The position numbers were made by a program, and so were the translations under genes. Below are positions 51,669-60,199 of a DNA stretch of 64,000 nucleotides, piece after piece; the stretch's first letter is position 1; the number at the start of each line of letters is the position of its first letter. Source of the stretch: JAVVHE01 sp038238915 (lineage in GTDB: Bacteria > Pseudomonadota > Alphaproteobacteria > Sphingomonadales > Sphingomonadaceae); the NCBI GenBank assembly GCA_038238915.1, contig JBBSFH010000016.1, positions 1 through 64,000 on the forward strand. Reading direction: 5' to 3'. The notes beneath the pieces are model-generated. The model ran no database searches and was not told the origin of the DNA. It saw only the letters and a program-made list of their open reading frames with translations.

Positions 51669-53063
51669 ATGCGCCTCGCTTTCGCCCTGCTGGTCGCGGC
51701 GGCTCCCGCCTACGCCGCCCCGCTCGCGCTGACCGGAGCCACGGTCTTCGACGGGACGGGCACGCCCGGCCGCCCTGCGACCATCGTCGTCGATCACGGG
51801 CGCATCGCATGCGTCGGCCCGGATTGCGCCATCCCGCGCGGGGCCAGGCGGGTCGATATGAAGGGCCGCTTCATCATGCCCGGCCTTGTCGATGCGCACG
51901 TCCATCTCGGCCAGACCGGATGGCTGGATGGCAGACCGGACGGGATCAGCGCGCCCACGCTGTATCCTTATGCCCAGACGACCGCGGCGCTGCGCCGTGA
52001 TCCGCTGCGCTGGCAGCGCAGCTATCTCTGCAGCGGCGTGACGGCGGCGTATGACGTCGGTGGCCAGCCCTGGACGATCGCCGTCGCGCGCGGCAGCGAT
52101 GCCAACGCGAACGGCGTGCATCTGCGCGCAGCGGGTCCGCTGGTGACGCAGGTCGCCGCCAAAGTCGCGATCGACAATCTGCCCGGCCAGCCGACGTTCG
52201 TGCCGCTGCCCCAGCCCGCCGATGCCGCGGCGACGGTTGCGCACCTCAAGGCCATGGGTTCGCACGCGGTCAAACTCTGGTTCATCGCGCCCAAGCCCGA
52301 GGAGCGCGTCGATATCGACGGGCGCGTGATGGCGCTTGGCGCGGCGGTCAAGGCGGCGGGGCTGCCCTTCATCGTTCACGCAACCGAATTGCGGCAGGCC
52401 AAGGTCGCGCTCAAGGCAGGGGCAAGCTATCTGGTCCACGACGTGTTCGATGCACCCGTCGATGCAGAATTTCTCGCGCTGATGAAAGCGAACGATGCCG
52501 TCATGGCCCCCACGCTGGTGGTGGGCCGGGGCTGGCTCCGCGCGATCGAGGCAATCGCGAGCGGCGTTGCGCCTGCAATCGAGGATGAAAACCGCTGCGT
52601 CGATTCCGCCATCCGGGCGCGCATCGCGGAGGTGGCGCGTCTGAAGGCGGTTGCCCCCGCGCCGCCGAACCCCCAGGTCATCGAACAGCGCCGTGCGCGC
52701 GCCGCCGCCGAGGACGCGACGGGGGCTGCGAACGTGGCCGTCATCTACAAGGCGGGTGGCCGTCTGGTGGTGGGGACGGATGCGGGCAACCCGCTCACCA
52801 TGCACGGCCCATCGATCAACGCCGAACTCGAGGCGATGCAGAAGGCGGGCATCCCGGCTTCCGCACTCATCCGCATGGCGACTCTGGGCGGAGCCGAGGT
52901 GATGGGCGCGACCGACCAGTTCGGCACGCTGGCACCGGGAAAGGTGGCCGATCTGATCGTGCTCGCCGCCGATCCAAGCGTGGACATAGCCAACGTGCGC
53001 CGCCTCACCCACGTGATGCGCGCGGGGAATCTGAAGACGCAGGGCGATCTGCGGGTGCGGTGA
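51669..53063 (+). CDS. Exported amidohydrolase family protein
   Basis: 464 residues with a signal peptide (LAFALLVAAAPAYA-APL). The metal-dependent hydrolase pattern is GRFIMPGLVDAHVHLG (HxH), the VKLWFI lysine-like position, PFIVHATE (His), YLVHDVFD (His) and GTDAGNPLTMHG (Asp), plus the closing GTLAPGKVADLIVLAADP. The family covers imidazolonepropionase-, prolidase- and aryldialkylphosphatase-like enzymes, and substrate is not predictable. It is 24 bases behind ruvB but ends at its own hairpin terminator. Confidence 0.85.
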   Translation: MRLAFALLVAAAPAYAAPLALTGATVFDGTGTPGRPATIVVDHGRIACVGPDCAIPRGARRVDMKGRFIMPGLVDAHVHLGQTGWLDGRPDGISAPTLYPYAQTTAALRRDPLRWQRSYLCSGVTAAYDVGGQPWTIAVARGSDANANGVHLRAAGPLVTQVAAKVAIDNLPGQPTFVPLPQPADAAATVAHLKAMGSHAVKLWFIAPKPEERVDIDGRVMALGAAVKAAGLPFIVHATELRQAKVALKAGASYLVHDVFDAPVDAEFLALMKANDAVMAPTLVVGRGWLRAIEAIASGVAPAIEDENRCVDSAIRARIAEVARLKAVAPAPPNPQVIEQRRARAAAEDATGAANVAVIYKAGGRLVVGTDAGNPLTMHGPSINAELEAMQKAGIPASALIRMATLGGAEVMGATDQFGTLAPGKVADLIVLAADPSVDIANVRRLTHVMRAGNLKTQGDLRVR

Positions 53064-53121
53064 CCCGGCTGATGTCGGAGGCTTGCGGTTCGCCGCGTGA
53101 CCCCGTTGCGCAGATACGTCA

Positions 53122-53147
53122 GGGGCGGGAGCCTTCGCCCCCGCCCC
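53122..53147. terminator. Hairpin between convergent amidohydrolase and UrcA genes
   Basis: GGGGCGGG (53122-53129) pairs with CCCGCCCC (53140-53147); a few more GC/GC pairs can form around a small loop. Its position between two converging stop codons suggests a shared terminator. Confidence 0.5.
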
Positions 53148-53172
53148 GCTCGCACCGCACCGAACGCGTCGA

Positions 53173-53484
53173 TCAGCGTGAGGCGATGATGACGCTCGTC
53201 TTCGATGCGACCGTGCCGCGCGCATTGGCGAGCGCGAAGCGGACGCAATCGGCTTTGGCGATTCGCTGCGCCAGAGGCGCGAACGAGATGTCGTCCGCAC
53301 CGCATACCGCGTCTGCGGCGGCCGCGAGACGGCGATCGAGCAGCTTGCGGCCCTCCGCCGAGCGCATGTTGAGATCGTCGTAGGCAACCGTCATCGAACG
53401 CGCCTCCCCCGTCTGGGCATGCGCAGTGCCGCCGATCGCGAGTTCGGCGACGATGGCGGCGATCAAGGCAACACGTGGATTCAT
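53173..53484 (-). CDS. UrcA family protein
   Basis: 103 residues. A signal peptide (VALIAAIVAELAIGGTAHAQT) is followed by the UrcA pattern MTVAYDDLNMRSAEGRKLLD, RRLAAAADAVCG and CVRFALANARGTV, with two conserved cysteines that can form a disulfide. GGAGACC precedes the ATG at 53484. UrcA proteins are common in sphingomonads and have no established function. It is divergent from the regulator at 53694 across a region with a perfect inverted repeat. Confidence 0.8.
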   Translation of the reverse strand: MNPRVALIAAIVAELAIGGTAHAQTGEARSMTVAYDDLNMRSAEGRKLLDRRLAAAADAVCGADDISFAPLAQRIAKADCVRFALANARGTVASKTSVIIASR

Positions 53485-53590
53485 GGCAGGTCTCCGGTTA
53501 TCTGTCGTCTGGCGGACGATCCCGCAGGTTCGACACGCCGGGGGTGCGCCCGCTAAGGTCTGATCACCATGTCGGAGACCTGATCGTTGG

Positions 53591-53640
53591 CTGATGATTG
53601 CCCGATAGGCCGAGCTTTCGCCGATGATCGCAATCATCAG
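53591..53640. promoter_or_regulatory. Perfect 11-bp inverted repeat, candidate operator
   Basis: CTGATGATTGC at 53591-53601 and its exact reverse complement GCAATCATCAG at 53630-53640 are separated by 28 bases. It lies between the divergent urcA-like gene and the winged-helix regulator, about 55 bases before the regulator start. Spacing near three helical turns suits cooperative binding of a dimer, perhaps autoregulation. Confidence 0.55.
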
Positions 53641-53693
53641 GCGGACAGCGGCTTGACAATGATGGTAAACGCGCCGCGACCGGGGGGACCGCG

Positions 53694-55667
53694 ATGACTG
53701 CCGCGACGCGAATCCAGCTTGCCGACGAACCTCCGCTACGCATCGGCGCGCTGGTGGTCGAACCCGCCGCGCGCACCGTGATCGGGCAGGACGGCACGAG
53801 CGAGCGCCTCGAGCCGCGCGTGATGCAGGTGCTGGTACGACTCTCGCGCGGCGGCGTCGTTGGACGCGACGACCTGATCGAGTGCTGCTGGGCGGGGCAG
53901 ATCGTGGGCGAGGATGCGATCAACCGCGTCATTTCGCGCCTGCGCAGGCTCGCGGAAGAGCGCCACGGCGTGTTCCATATCGAAACGATCCCGCGCGTCG
54001 GCTATCGAATGATTGCCGATGTCGCACCGGTCGCGCATCCCGAGCCGCCCCCCGCGCCAGGCTTGCCCGCGCAGGTGCCCGCGCTGACGCTGATCCGTCA
54101 GGGGGACGCGCGAAGGCGCAAGTTCTGGGTACGCTGGGCGGCGGCGGGCACGCTGCTGAGCGTGGCAATGGCGGGGCTGGCGGGCGAGGCGCTGCGGGCA
54201 CGGGCGGACGCGCGCGCGCGGCGAGCCGACGCCGAACAGTTGGTCGAGTTCATGCTGGGCGATCTGAGGAAGCGGCTTGACGCGGTGGGGCGGCTGGACG
54301 TGCTCGATTCGGTGGGCGCGCAGACGATGGCCTATTATGCGCGGCAGGACTTGGGCTCGCTGAATGCCGACGAGTTGGCGCGACGGGCGAAGGCGCTGCG
54401 CATGGTTGGGCAGTTACGCGAGCAGCGGGGAGATTTTGGTGCAGCCGAAGCGTCTTTCGAGCAGGCGGCGAAGACCACGAGCGAGTTGATGGCACGCGAG
54501 CCTAACAAAGGGCAGCGGATTTTCGATCATGCGCAGAGCGTCTACTACGTCGGTTACATCGCCCTCCGACGCGGCGATCTCAGAACCGCCGCGCAGGCAT
54601 TCGACGATTATGCACGCATGGCCGATCGACTGGTCACGCTCGACCCAAAGAACGATGATTGGCGAGCCGAGGTCGCATACAGCCGCAGTAATCGCGGCAC
54701 GATGGAGTTCAGGGCGCGGCAATTCGATGCGGCAAATATCGATTTTCGCCACGCCACCGAGGTGATGCAGTCGCTTGTTCAGCGTCATCCGGACAATGTG
54801 CAGTGGCGCAATGATTTCGCTGATTTCAACGCTTGGACGGCAGATACCGAACGGTTCCGCGGACGTTTGCAAAACGCGATCGATGCCCGGCGAAGGAGTT
54901 TGCAGGTGCTGTCCAAGATGGCCGCTGCCAACCCGCTAGACAATTCACAGCTCGCCGATCTTGCCCGGACGCATCGCGCGCTCGGGAATCTGGCTATGGA
55001 TGTCGGCGATTCTGCTGACGCCATCAAAGAGTATAATGAAGCGGAGCACCAGTTCGGGCAGCTGCTGGAAGTCGAGCCGAACAATGTCGATATTTTGTCG
55101 GGCATAGCCCACACAGACAACGATTTTGCCGAAGCCTTGATCGCGCGAGGTCGTGCGCAAGACGCCAATGAGCGACTTCAGCACGCGATCGCAATTTGCG
55201 CAAAGTTGACAGCGCTTGATCCCCAAATCCTTGAGTGGCGGCAGACAGCGGCTGCAACAAACCTTATTGCAGCCGAGTTTGCATTGACGCGCGGCGACAT
55301 TTCATCCGCACGAATTCTGGGCACGCCAGCGGCGGACGAGCTGGCCCGCGAAGCACGAACCGGCCGCCCTCTCCCCGATTCGCTGTTATGGCAGGCGCGT
55401 GGGCTCGCGCTCAAGGCCCGCGCCACGGGGGATGACCGGCAAATCTGGAACGCCATCGTGCAGACGCTTCGCACGCCCAAGGGCGCGTTGCGGCTGGACG
55501 AGGCATGTCTGCTACGGCAAGCCTATATTCGGCTCGGTCAGACAGCCGAAGCCGCGCCGATCGGATCGCGGCTCGAAGCTGCCAACTATGCCCGCCCGGG
55601 CTGCAACGGCTCTGCGCGCCTGACGGTTGATCCTGGTCAGAAAGTCTTGTTCGCCGGGACACGTTGA
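53694..55667 (+). CDS. CadC-like winged-helix regulator with TM and TPR domain (paralog 2)
   Basis: 657 residues. The winged helix (about 10-110) has LEPRVMQVLVRLSRGGVVGR, LIECCWAGQIVGEDAINRVISR and FHIETIPRVGYRMI. One transmembrane helix (WAAAGTLLSVAMAGLAGEAL) follows, then a long TPR array (FGAAEASFEQAAK, DLRTAAQAFDDYARMADRL, DAIKEYNEAEHQFGQLLEVEPN). GGGGGG precedes the ATG at 53694. Its N-terminal domain is clearly paralogous to the protein at 47749. The 3' half is AT-richer than the 5' half. Confidence 0.82.
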   Translation: MTAATRIQLADEPPLRIGALVVEPAARTVIGQDGTSERLEPRVMQVLVRLSRGGVVGRDDLIECCWAGQIVGEDAINRVISRLRRLAEERHGVFHIETIPRVGYRMIADVAPVAHPEPPPAPGLPAQVPALTLIRQGDARRRKFWVRWAAAGTLLSVAMAGLAGEALRARADARARRADAEQLVEFMLGDLRKRLDAVGRLDVLDSVGAQTMAYYARQDLGSLNADELARRAKALRMVGQLREQRGDFGAAEASFEQAAKTTSELMAREPNKGQRIFDHAQSVYYVGYIALRRGDLRTAAQAFDDYARMADRLVTLDPKNDDWRAEVAYSRSNRGTMEFRARQFDAANIDFRHATEVMQSLVQRHPDNVQWRNDFADFNAWTADTERFRGRLQNAIDARRRSLQVLSKMAAANPLDNSQLADLARTHRALGNLAMDVGDSADAIKEYNEAEHQFGQLLEVEPNNVDILSGIAHTDNDFAEALIARGRAQDANERLQHAIAICAKLTALDPQILEWRQTAAATNLIAAEFALTRGDISSARILGTPAADELAREARTGRPLPDSLLWQARGLALKARATGDDRQIWNAIVQTLRTPKGALRLDEACLLRQAYIRLGQTAEAAPIGSRLEAANYARPGCNGSARLTVDPGQKVLFAGTR

Positions 55668-55720
55668 TGTGGTAACGCTCCTCAAGACTCCACAACAGGG
55701 GGTTTCATGGGAGAAAGGAT

Positions 55721-56203
55721 ATGTCGATGCATGAGGAACGGCCCGCTCCGTTGTTCGCGATTGGTCTAGCTTTGCTGGGTGGAGTCGCTGTGGGTGCGTT
55801 AATTGCGCGCCACGACCGCGACCAAGATGATGATGAGTCCAACAGCAACGAAGGCTTTCTCGGTCGTCCCGGTAAGCTACACGAGATTGTAGTTTGCAGC
55901 ACCAATGGTATACTGAGCGTCTCGCCCGATGTAGTAGAAGTCTACGGACCGGGTTTTATCGTCTGGACAATTGACTCGAGTTTGCCAGGATACAGCTTCC
56001 CCGAGGGAACGTCGAATCCGGCGATCGTATTTGAACGCAATCGCGGGGATTTTACACCGCCCGAACGCGTGAGTGCTAGTGATCGCGAGGTCTTCGTCCG
56101 AGATACATATGCGTCCCGCGGAAAATTCAAGTATACCGTCAATCTTATCGACGCGCAGGGCCGCGCGCACTGTATTGATCCGCACGTAAAGAACTTGCCG
56201 TAG
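55721..56203 (+). CDS. Membrane-anchored protein of unknown function, cupredoxin-like C-terminal domain
   Basis: 160 residues. There is one N-terminal transmembrane helix (LFAIGLALLGGVAVGALIA), an acidic linker (RDQDDDESNSNEG), then a beta-rich domain. The strand pattern VVEVYGPGFIVWTIDSS, PAIVFERNRGDF and GKFKYTVNLIDAQGRAHCID resembles cupredoxin-like folds, but the His/Cys/Met copper ligand set is not evident. Two cysteines (VVCSTNG, AHCID) could pair. AGAAAGGAT precedes the ATG at 55721. The gene is AT-richer than average and follows the regulator by 53 bases, suggesting a link. Confidence 0.6.
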   Translation: MSMHEERPAPLFAIGLALLGGVAVGALIARHDRDQDDDESNSNEGFLGRPGKLHEIVVCSTNGILSVSPDVVEVYGPGFIVWTIDSSLPGYSFPEGTSNPAIVFERNRGDFTPPERVSASDREVFVRDTYASRGKFKYTVNLIDAQGRAHCIDPHVKNLP

Positions 56204-56211
56204 GAATTGGT

Positions 56212-56238
56212 GGCGAGCCGACCCGGAGTCGGCTCGCC
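56212..56238. terminator. Bidirectional terminator between the 55721 gene and glnA
   Basis: A perfect 11-bp stem (arm GGCGAGCCGAC, 56212-56222, with 56228-56238) and a 5-base loop lies in the 42-base space between convergent stop codons. Confidence 0.7.
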
Positions 56239-56245
56239 GACGCCG

Positions 56246-57658
56246 CTACACACTATAGTACATGTCGAATTCCACAGGGCTTGGCGTCAACTCGAACTTC
56301 TCCACCTCTTCCATCTTCAATTCGATGTACGAGTCGATCTGCTCGTCGGTGAACACGCCGCCGCGCGTGAAGATTGCCTTGTTCGCCGCCAGATGTTCGC
56401 ACGCCTCGCGCAGGCTTGCCGCCACGGTGGGGATGTCCTTCAGTTCGGCGGGCGGCAGATCGTAAAGGTTCTTGTCCATCGCCGGGCCGGGGTGGATGCG
56501 GTTCTCGATCCCGTCGAGCCCCGCCATCAGCAAAGCGGCGTACGCCAGATACGGGTTGGCGGTCGCGTCGGGGAAGCGGATTTCCACACGCTTGGCCTTT
56601 GGCCCTGCGCCATAGGGGATACGGCACGACGCGGAACGGTTGCGCGCCGAATAGGCCAGCAGCACTGGGGCCTCGTAGCCCGGAACCAGCCGCTTGTAAG
56701 AGTTGGTCGAAGCATTGGTGAAGGCATTCAGCGCTTTGGCGTGTTTGATGATGCCGCCGATATAGAATAGCGCCAGTTCGCTCAGCCCAGCATAGCCGTT
56801 ACCCGCAAATAGCGGCTGGCCGCCTTTCCAGATCGACTGGTGCGTGTGCATGCCGCTGCCATTATCCTCGCGGATCGGCTTGGGCATGAAGGTCGCGGTC
56901 TTGCCATACGCGTGCGCGACCTGATGCACCACGTACTTGTAGATCTGCATCCGGTCCGCAGTAGTAGTCAGCGTGCCGTAGATCATGCCCAGTTCGTGCT
57001 GCGACGGCGCGACCTCGTGATGGTGTTTGTCCATCGGCAGGCCCATTTCGAGCATGGTCGAGACCATTTCGCCGCGCAGATCGACCGCTGAGTCCACCGG
57101 CGCGACGGGGAAATACCCGCCCTTCACGCGCGGGCGGTGGCCCATATTACCTTCGTCATACGAGCGACCGCTGTTCTGCGGCAGTTCGATGTCGTCGAGC
57201 TTGTACATCGAGTAGCCGTAGCCGGTCTCGAAGCGCACATCGTCGAACACGAAGAACTCGGCCTCCGGGCCGATGAAACAGGTGTCGCCGATGCCTGTCT
57301 GCTGCAGATACGCTTCCGCCCGCTTGGCGGTCGAGCGCGGATCGCGGCCGTAGAGTTCGCCTGTCGAGGGTTCCACGATATCGCAGAAGAGGATCATCAT
57401 CGGCGTCGCCGAGAACGGATCCATATACACCGCGTCCAGATCGGGCTTGAGGATCATGTCACTCTCGTTGATCGCCTTCCATCCGGCGATCGACGAGCCG
57501 TCGAATAACAGCCCGTCGGTCAGATTATCCTCGTCGATCACGTTCGAGCACATCGTGAGATGCTGCCACTTTCCGCGCGGATCGGTGAAGCGCAGATCGA
57601 CCCACTCAACCTCCTTCTCCTTGATCATGTCGAGGATGGTGCCGGGATCGTTCGCCAT
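56246..57658 (-). CDS. glnA: Glutamine synthetase, type I
   Basis: 470 residues of a GSI-beta dodecamer subunit that makes glutamine from glutamate and ammonia. It has VDLRFTDPRGKWQHL, FDGSSIAGW, FIGPEAEFFVFDDV, MPKPIREDNGSGMHTHQS and the adenylylation tyrosine in DKNLYDLPP. It lies 91 bases downstream of glnB, likely co-transcribed from the sigma-54 promoter at 58124-58140. Confidence 0.97.
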   Translation of the reverse strand: MANDPGTILDMIKEKEVEWVDLRFTDPRGKWQHLTMCSNVIDEDNLTDGLLFDGSSIAGWKAINESDMILKPDLDAVYMDPFSATPMMILFCDIVEPSTGELYGRDPRSTAKRAEAYLQQTGIGDTCFIGPEAEFFVFDDVRFETGYGYSMYKLDDIELPQNSGRSYDEGNMGHRPRVKGGYFPVAPVDSAVDLRGEMVSTMLEMGLPMDKHHHEVAPSQHELGMIYGTLTTTADRMQIYKYVVHQVAHAYGKTATFMPKPIREDNGSGMHTHQSIWKGGQPLFAGNGYAGLSELALFYIGGIIKHAKALNAFTNASTNSYKRLVPGYEAPVLLAYSARNRSASCRIPYGAGPKAKRVEIRFPDATANPYLAYAALLMAGLDGIENRIHPGPAMDKNLYDLPPAELKDIPTVAASLREACEHLAANKAIFTRGGVFTDEQIDSYIELKMEEVEKFELTPSPVEFDMYYSV

Positions 57659-57749
57659 AAATGCCTGCCTTCATTGATCGTTGCCGCTCCTTAAGCGCAT
57701 CGCCGCCGCCCGGGAAAGGGCAACGGCGTGGCTCGGGAAGCTCCAAGGT

Positions 57750-58088
57750 CTAAAGCGCGTCGGTGCCGCGCTCGCCGGTGCGGATGCGCACCGCATCCTC
57801 GATGTTGGTGACGAAGATCTTGCCATCGCCAATCCGCCCGGTACGTGCGGCGGTCTCGATCGCCTCGACCACGCGCGCGGCGAGCGTATCCTCGACGATC
57901 ACCTCGAGTTTCACCTTGGGGAGGAAGTCGACGATATATTCGGCACCGCGATAGAGTTCGGTATGGCCCTTCTGGCGGCCGAAGCCTTTAGCCTCGGTGA
58001 CGGTGATGCCCGAGACACCCACTTCGTGCAGCGCTTCCTTCACCTCATCGAGCTTGAAGGGTTTGATGACGGCTTCGATTTTTTTCAC
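57750..58088 (-). CDS. glnB: Nitrogen regulatory protein PII
   Basis: 112 residues. It starts KKIEAVIKPFKLDEVKEAL, has the T-loop KGHTELYRGAEY with the uridylylation site Tyr51, and the C-terminal TGRIGDGKIFV signature. PII senses 2-oxoglutarate, ATP/ADP and uridylylation to control GlnA adenylylation and NtrB. The start is GTG at 58088, and the frame upstream to 58292 is not family sequence. Its distance to glnA and the promoter suggest a glnBA operon. Confidence 0.95.
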   Translation of the reverse strand: MKKIEAVIKPFKLDEVKEALHEVGVSGITVTEAKGFGRQKGHTELYRGAEYIVDFLPKVKLEVIVEDTLAARVVEAIETAARTGRIGDGKIFVTNIEDAVRIRTGERGTDAL

Positions 58089-58123
58089 GTGTTTAGCCCC
58101 GACCCTTGTGTCCGCATTCCACA

Positions 58124-58140
58124 ATGCAAGCCGCGTGCCA
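58124..58140 (-). promoter_or_regulatory. Sigma-54 promoter of glnBA
   Basis: On the minus strand TGGCACG-CGGC-TTGCAT is an exact match to the RpoN -24/-12 consensus. The predicted start is near 58113, 25 bases before the glnB GTG. NtrC activation under nitrogen limitation is the usual regulation of this operon. Confidence 0.88.
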
Positions 58141-58232
58141 GCGATGCAAGGCGCGGCGGAAGGGGAGATTGCGGCCCCGCGATGGACCGCCCGCGCCCGG
58201 CGCTTGGGCGCGTGCCTAGGGGATGAGCACTG

Positions 58233-58264
58233 CCCTCCCCCCTTGGCAAAGCGAGGGGGGAGGG
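58233..58264. repeat. Palindromic intergenic repeat upstream of tRNA-His
   Basis: CCCTCCCCCC and GGGGGGAGGG arms face each other around a 12-base centre. Such C/T-rich and G/A-rich palindromes recur between genes in many alphaproteobacteria and could fold in RNA. It lies between glnB and tRNA-His. Confidence 0.6.
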
Positions 58265-58313
58265 TTCCGCATTGACCCGCTCGGCCCCGCACCGTATTTC
58301 CCGCTGCTCGCGC

Positions 58314-58391
58314 GGCGGTTGTAGCTCAATTGGTTAGAGCGCCGGTTTGTGGTACCGGAGGTTGCGGGTTCAATCCCCGTCAATCGCCCCA
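58314..58391 (+). tRNA. tRNA-His (GTG)
   Basis: A cloverleaf is readable: acceptor GCGGTTG pairs with CAATCGC, D arm TAGCTCAATTGGTTAGAGC, anticodon stem-loop GCCGGTTTGTGGTACCGG with anticodon GTG, and T arm GCGGGTTCAATCCCCGT. The extra G at 58314 (G-1 opposite C73) is the histidine identity element, and the CCA end is encoded at 58389-58391. Confidence 0.95.
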
Positions 58392-58407
58392 GCGCGCGCA
58401 GTAAGGC

Positions 58408-58582
58408 CCCCTCTCCCCCTGCGGGAGAGGATACGAAGCTTAGTGGGCCTCTCGGCGAACCTGGGCGAAGTTTGTGAGGGGGTAACCCGCTCGCCCAGCC
58501 GCGCACCCCTCCCCAACTGCGCCTGGCGCCGCGTGAAGAACGCGACGCAAGGCTACGTATCCTCTCCCGCAAGGGGAGAGGA
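58408..58582. repeat. Pair of inverted palindromic repeats downstream of tRNA-His
   Basis: A 25-30-base C/T-rich palindrome (CCTCTCCCCCTGCGGGAGAG, from 58409, then GATACG) recurs in inverted orientation at about 58555-58582 (CGTATCCTCTCCCGC, 58556 on). The arms, including the GATACG/CGTATC ends, are near-perfect complements about 120 bases apart. The 175 bases contain no gene. It looks like a small mobile-type intergenic repeat inserted between tRNA-His and the helicase gene. Confidence 0.65.
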
Positions 58583-58584
58583 GA

Positions 58585-59961
58585 TCACCGCCCCCGTGGC
58601 GCGCTCGTGCTCGTCACGCGCACGCCCGCCTGCGGCTTCCTGCGCGCGCCACCGGTGCCGCCGAAGCCCCCGCCCCCGCCATATCCGCCCGGTTTGCCGC
58701 CGCCGCCCGCGCGGCGGGGCTGTCCCGCGCCACGTCCGGGCTCGCCCCGCCCGCCGCCGCCACGCGGAGAGCGTTCATCGCGGAACACCTCGGCCGCACT
58801 GGGCTTGGGCAGTTTGGCCGCCGCCGCGACGAAGCCGGGCGGCAACGGCCGCACTTCAATCGTCTGGCGGGTCAGCTTCTCGATGTCCTTCAGATAGCCA
58901 CGCTCGTCGCCCGCGCAGAAGCTGATCGCCTCGCCTCCAGCACCTGCGCGCGCGGTCCGCCCGATGCGGTGCACATATTGCTCGGGCACGTTGGGCAGTT
59001 CGAAGTTGATCACGTGACTCACCGCATCGATATCGATGCCGCGCGCGGCGATGTCGGTCGCCACGAGTACGCGCGACTTGCCTGCCTTGAAAAAGGCCAG
59101 CGCGCGCTCGCGCTGCGGCTGCGATTTATTACCGTGGATCGCGTCCGCACCGATCCCCGCCGCCACCAGATGCCGCACCACACGGTCCGCGCCATGCTTG
59201 GTGCGCGTGAACACCAGCGTGCGATCCATCTTGGGATCGCCGAGCAGAATGGTGAGCAGTGCCTGCTTCTCGCCCGCGTTCACATGCGTCACCGATTGGT
59301 CCACACGCTCCGCCGTCGTCGCCACGGGTGCTACCGAGACCTTGACAGGGTTGGTCAGATACTTGTCCGCCAGCTCGGCGATCGCCTTGGGCATCGTGGC
59401 CGAGAATAGCAACGTCTGCCGCTGCTTGGGCAACATGCCCACGATCCGCCGCAGCGCGGGGATGAACCCCAGATCGAGCATCTGATCCGCCTCGTCGAGC
59501 ACCAGGATCTCGACATGGCGAAGCGTCAGCGCGCCGCCATCGATCAGATCGAGCAAACGGCCCGGCGTCGCCACCAGCACGTCCACACCCGGCTGCAACG
59601 CACGCACCTGCCGGCCGATCGGCACGCCGCCATACGCGGTCTCCACCACCACGCGCGTGAACTGGCCGTAGGTCTTGAAGCTAGCTGCAATCTGCCCCGC
59701 CAGCTCCCGCGTCGGCGCCAGCACCAGCATCCGGCACGCGCCCGTCGGCCGCGCCTTGCCCTTGGCGCTCAGCCGGTGCAGCGAGGGCAGCGCGAACGCT
59801 GCGGTCTTGCCCGTCCCCGTCTGCGCGATGCCCAGCAGATCGCGCCCATCGAGGACCGGCGGAATTGCCTGCGCCTGGATCGGGGTAGGGGTGTCGTAAC
59901 CCTCAGCCGCGAGCGACTTCAGGAGAGGATCGGCGAGGCCGAGGTCGGAAAAATACGCCAT
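58585..59961 (-). CDS. rhlE: DEAD-box RNA helicase, RhlE-like
   Basis: 458 residues. It has the Q motif YDTPTPIQAQAIP, motif I AQTGTGKT, Ia PTRELAGQI, II DEADQML, III SATMPK, and VI HRIGRTARAG. After about residue 375 there is a Gly/Arg-rich tail (GGGGRGEPGRGAGQPRRAGG) of the kind that binds RNA. Such helicases act in ribosome assembly, RNA decay and cold response. The ATG at 59961 (MAYFSDLGL) has AAGG 8 bases upstream; a GTG at 59970 is less likely. Confidence 0.93.
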   Translation of the reverse strand: MAYFSDLGLADPLLKSLAAEGYDTPTPIQAQAIPPVLDGRDLLGIAQTGTGKTAAFALPSLHRLSAKGKARPTGACRMLVLAPTRELAGQIAASFKTYGQFTRVVVETAYGGVPIGRQVRALQPGVDVLVATPGRLLDLIDGGALTLRHVEILVLDEADQMLDLGFIPALRRIVGMLPKQRQTLLFSATMPKAIAELADKYLTNPVKVSVAPVATTAERVDQSVTHVNAGEKQALLTILLGDPKMDRTLVFTRTKHGADRVVRHLVAAGIGADAIHGNKSQPQRERALAFFKAGKSRVLVATDIAARGIDIDAVSHVINFELPNVPEQYVHRIGRTARAGAGGEAISFCAGDERGYLKDIEKLTRQTIEVRPLPPGFVAAAAKLPKPSAAEVFRDERSPRGGGGRGEPGRGAGQPRRAGGGGKPGGYGGGGGFGGTGGARRKPQAGVRVTSTSAPRGR

Positions 59962-60199
59962 GATATACACCTTGAAGCGCGGCCGCGCGTGATCACACGT
60001 CGCGGCGGGGCCGTTGAGACGACCCGCGTGAACAAGGGCAGTCGAAAAATGGGTTTGGCTCGGCCCGCTCGCACACGGGGGTCACGCAGCCTGATGGGCG
60101 CGGGGTAATCCCGCGTCGTCATGAACCAGATGCGTGCGGCAGCGCGGAAAGTCAATTGCGCGCTCGACAGCGACGCGCCGTGCGGCCACCTTGCGCACC

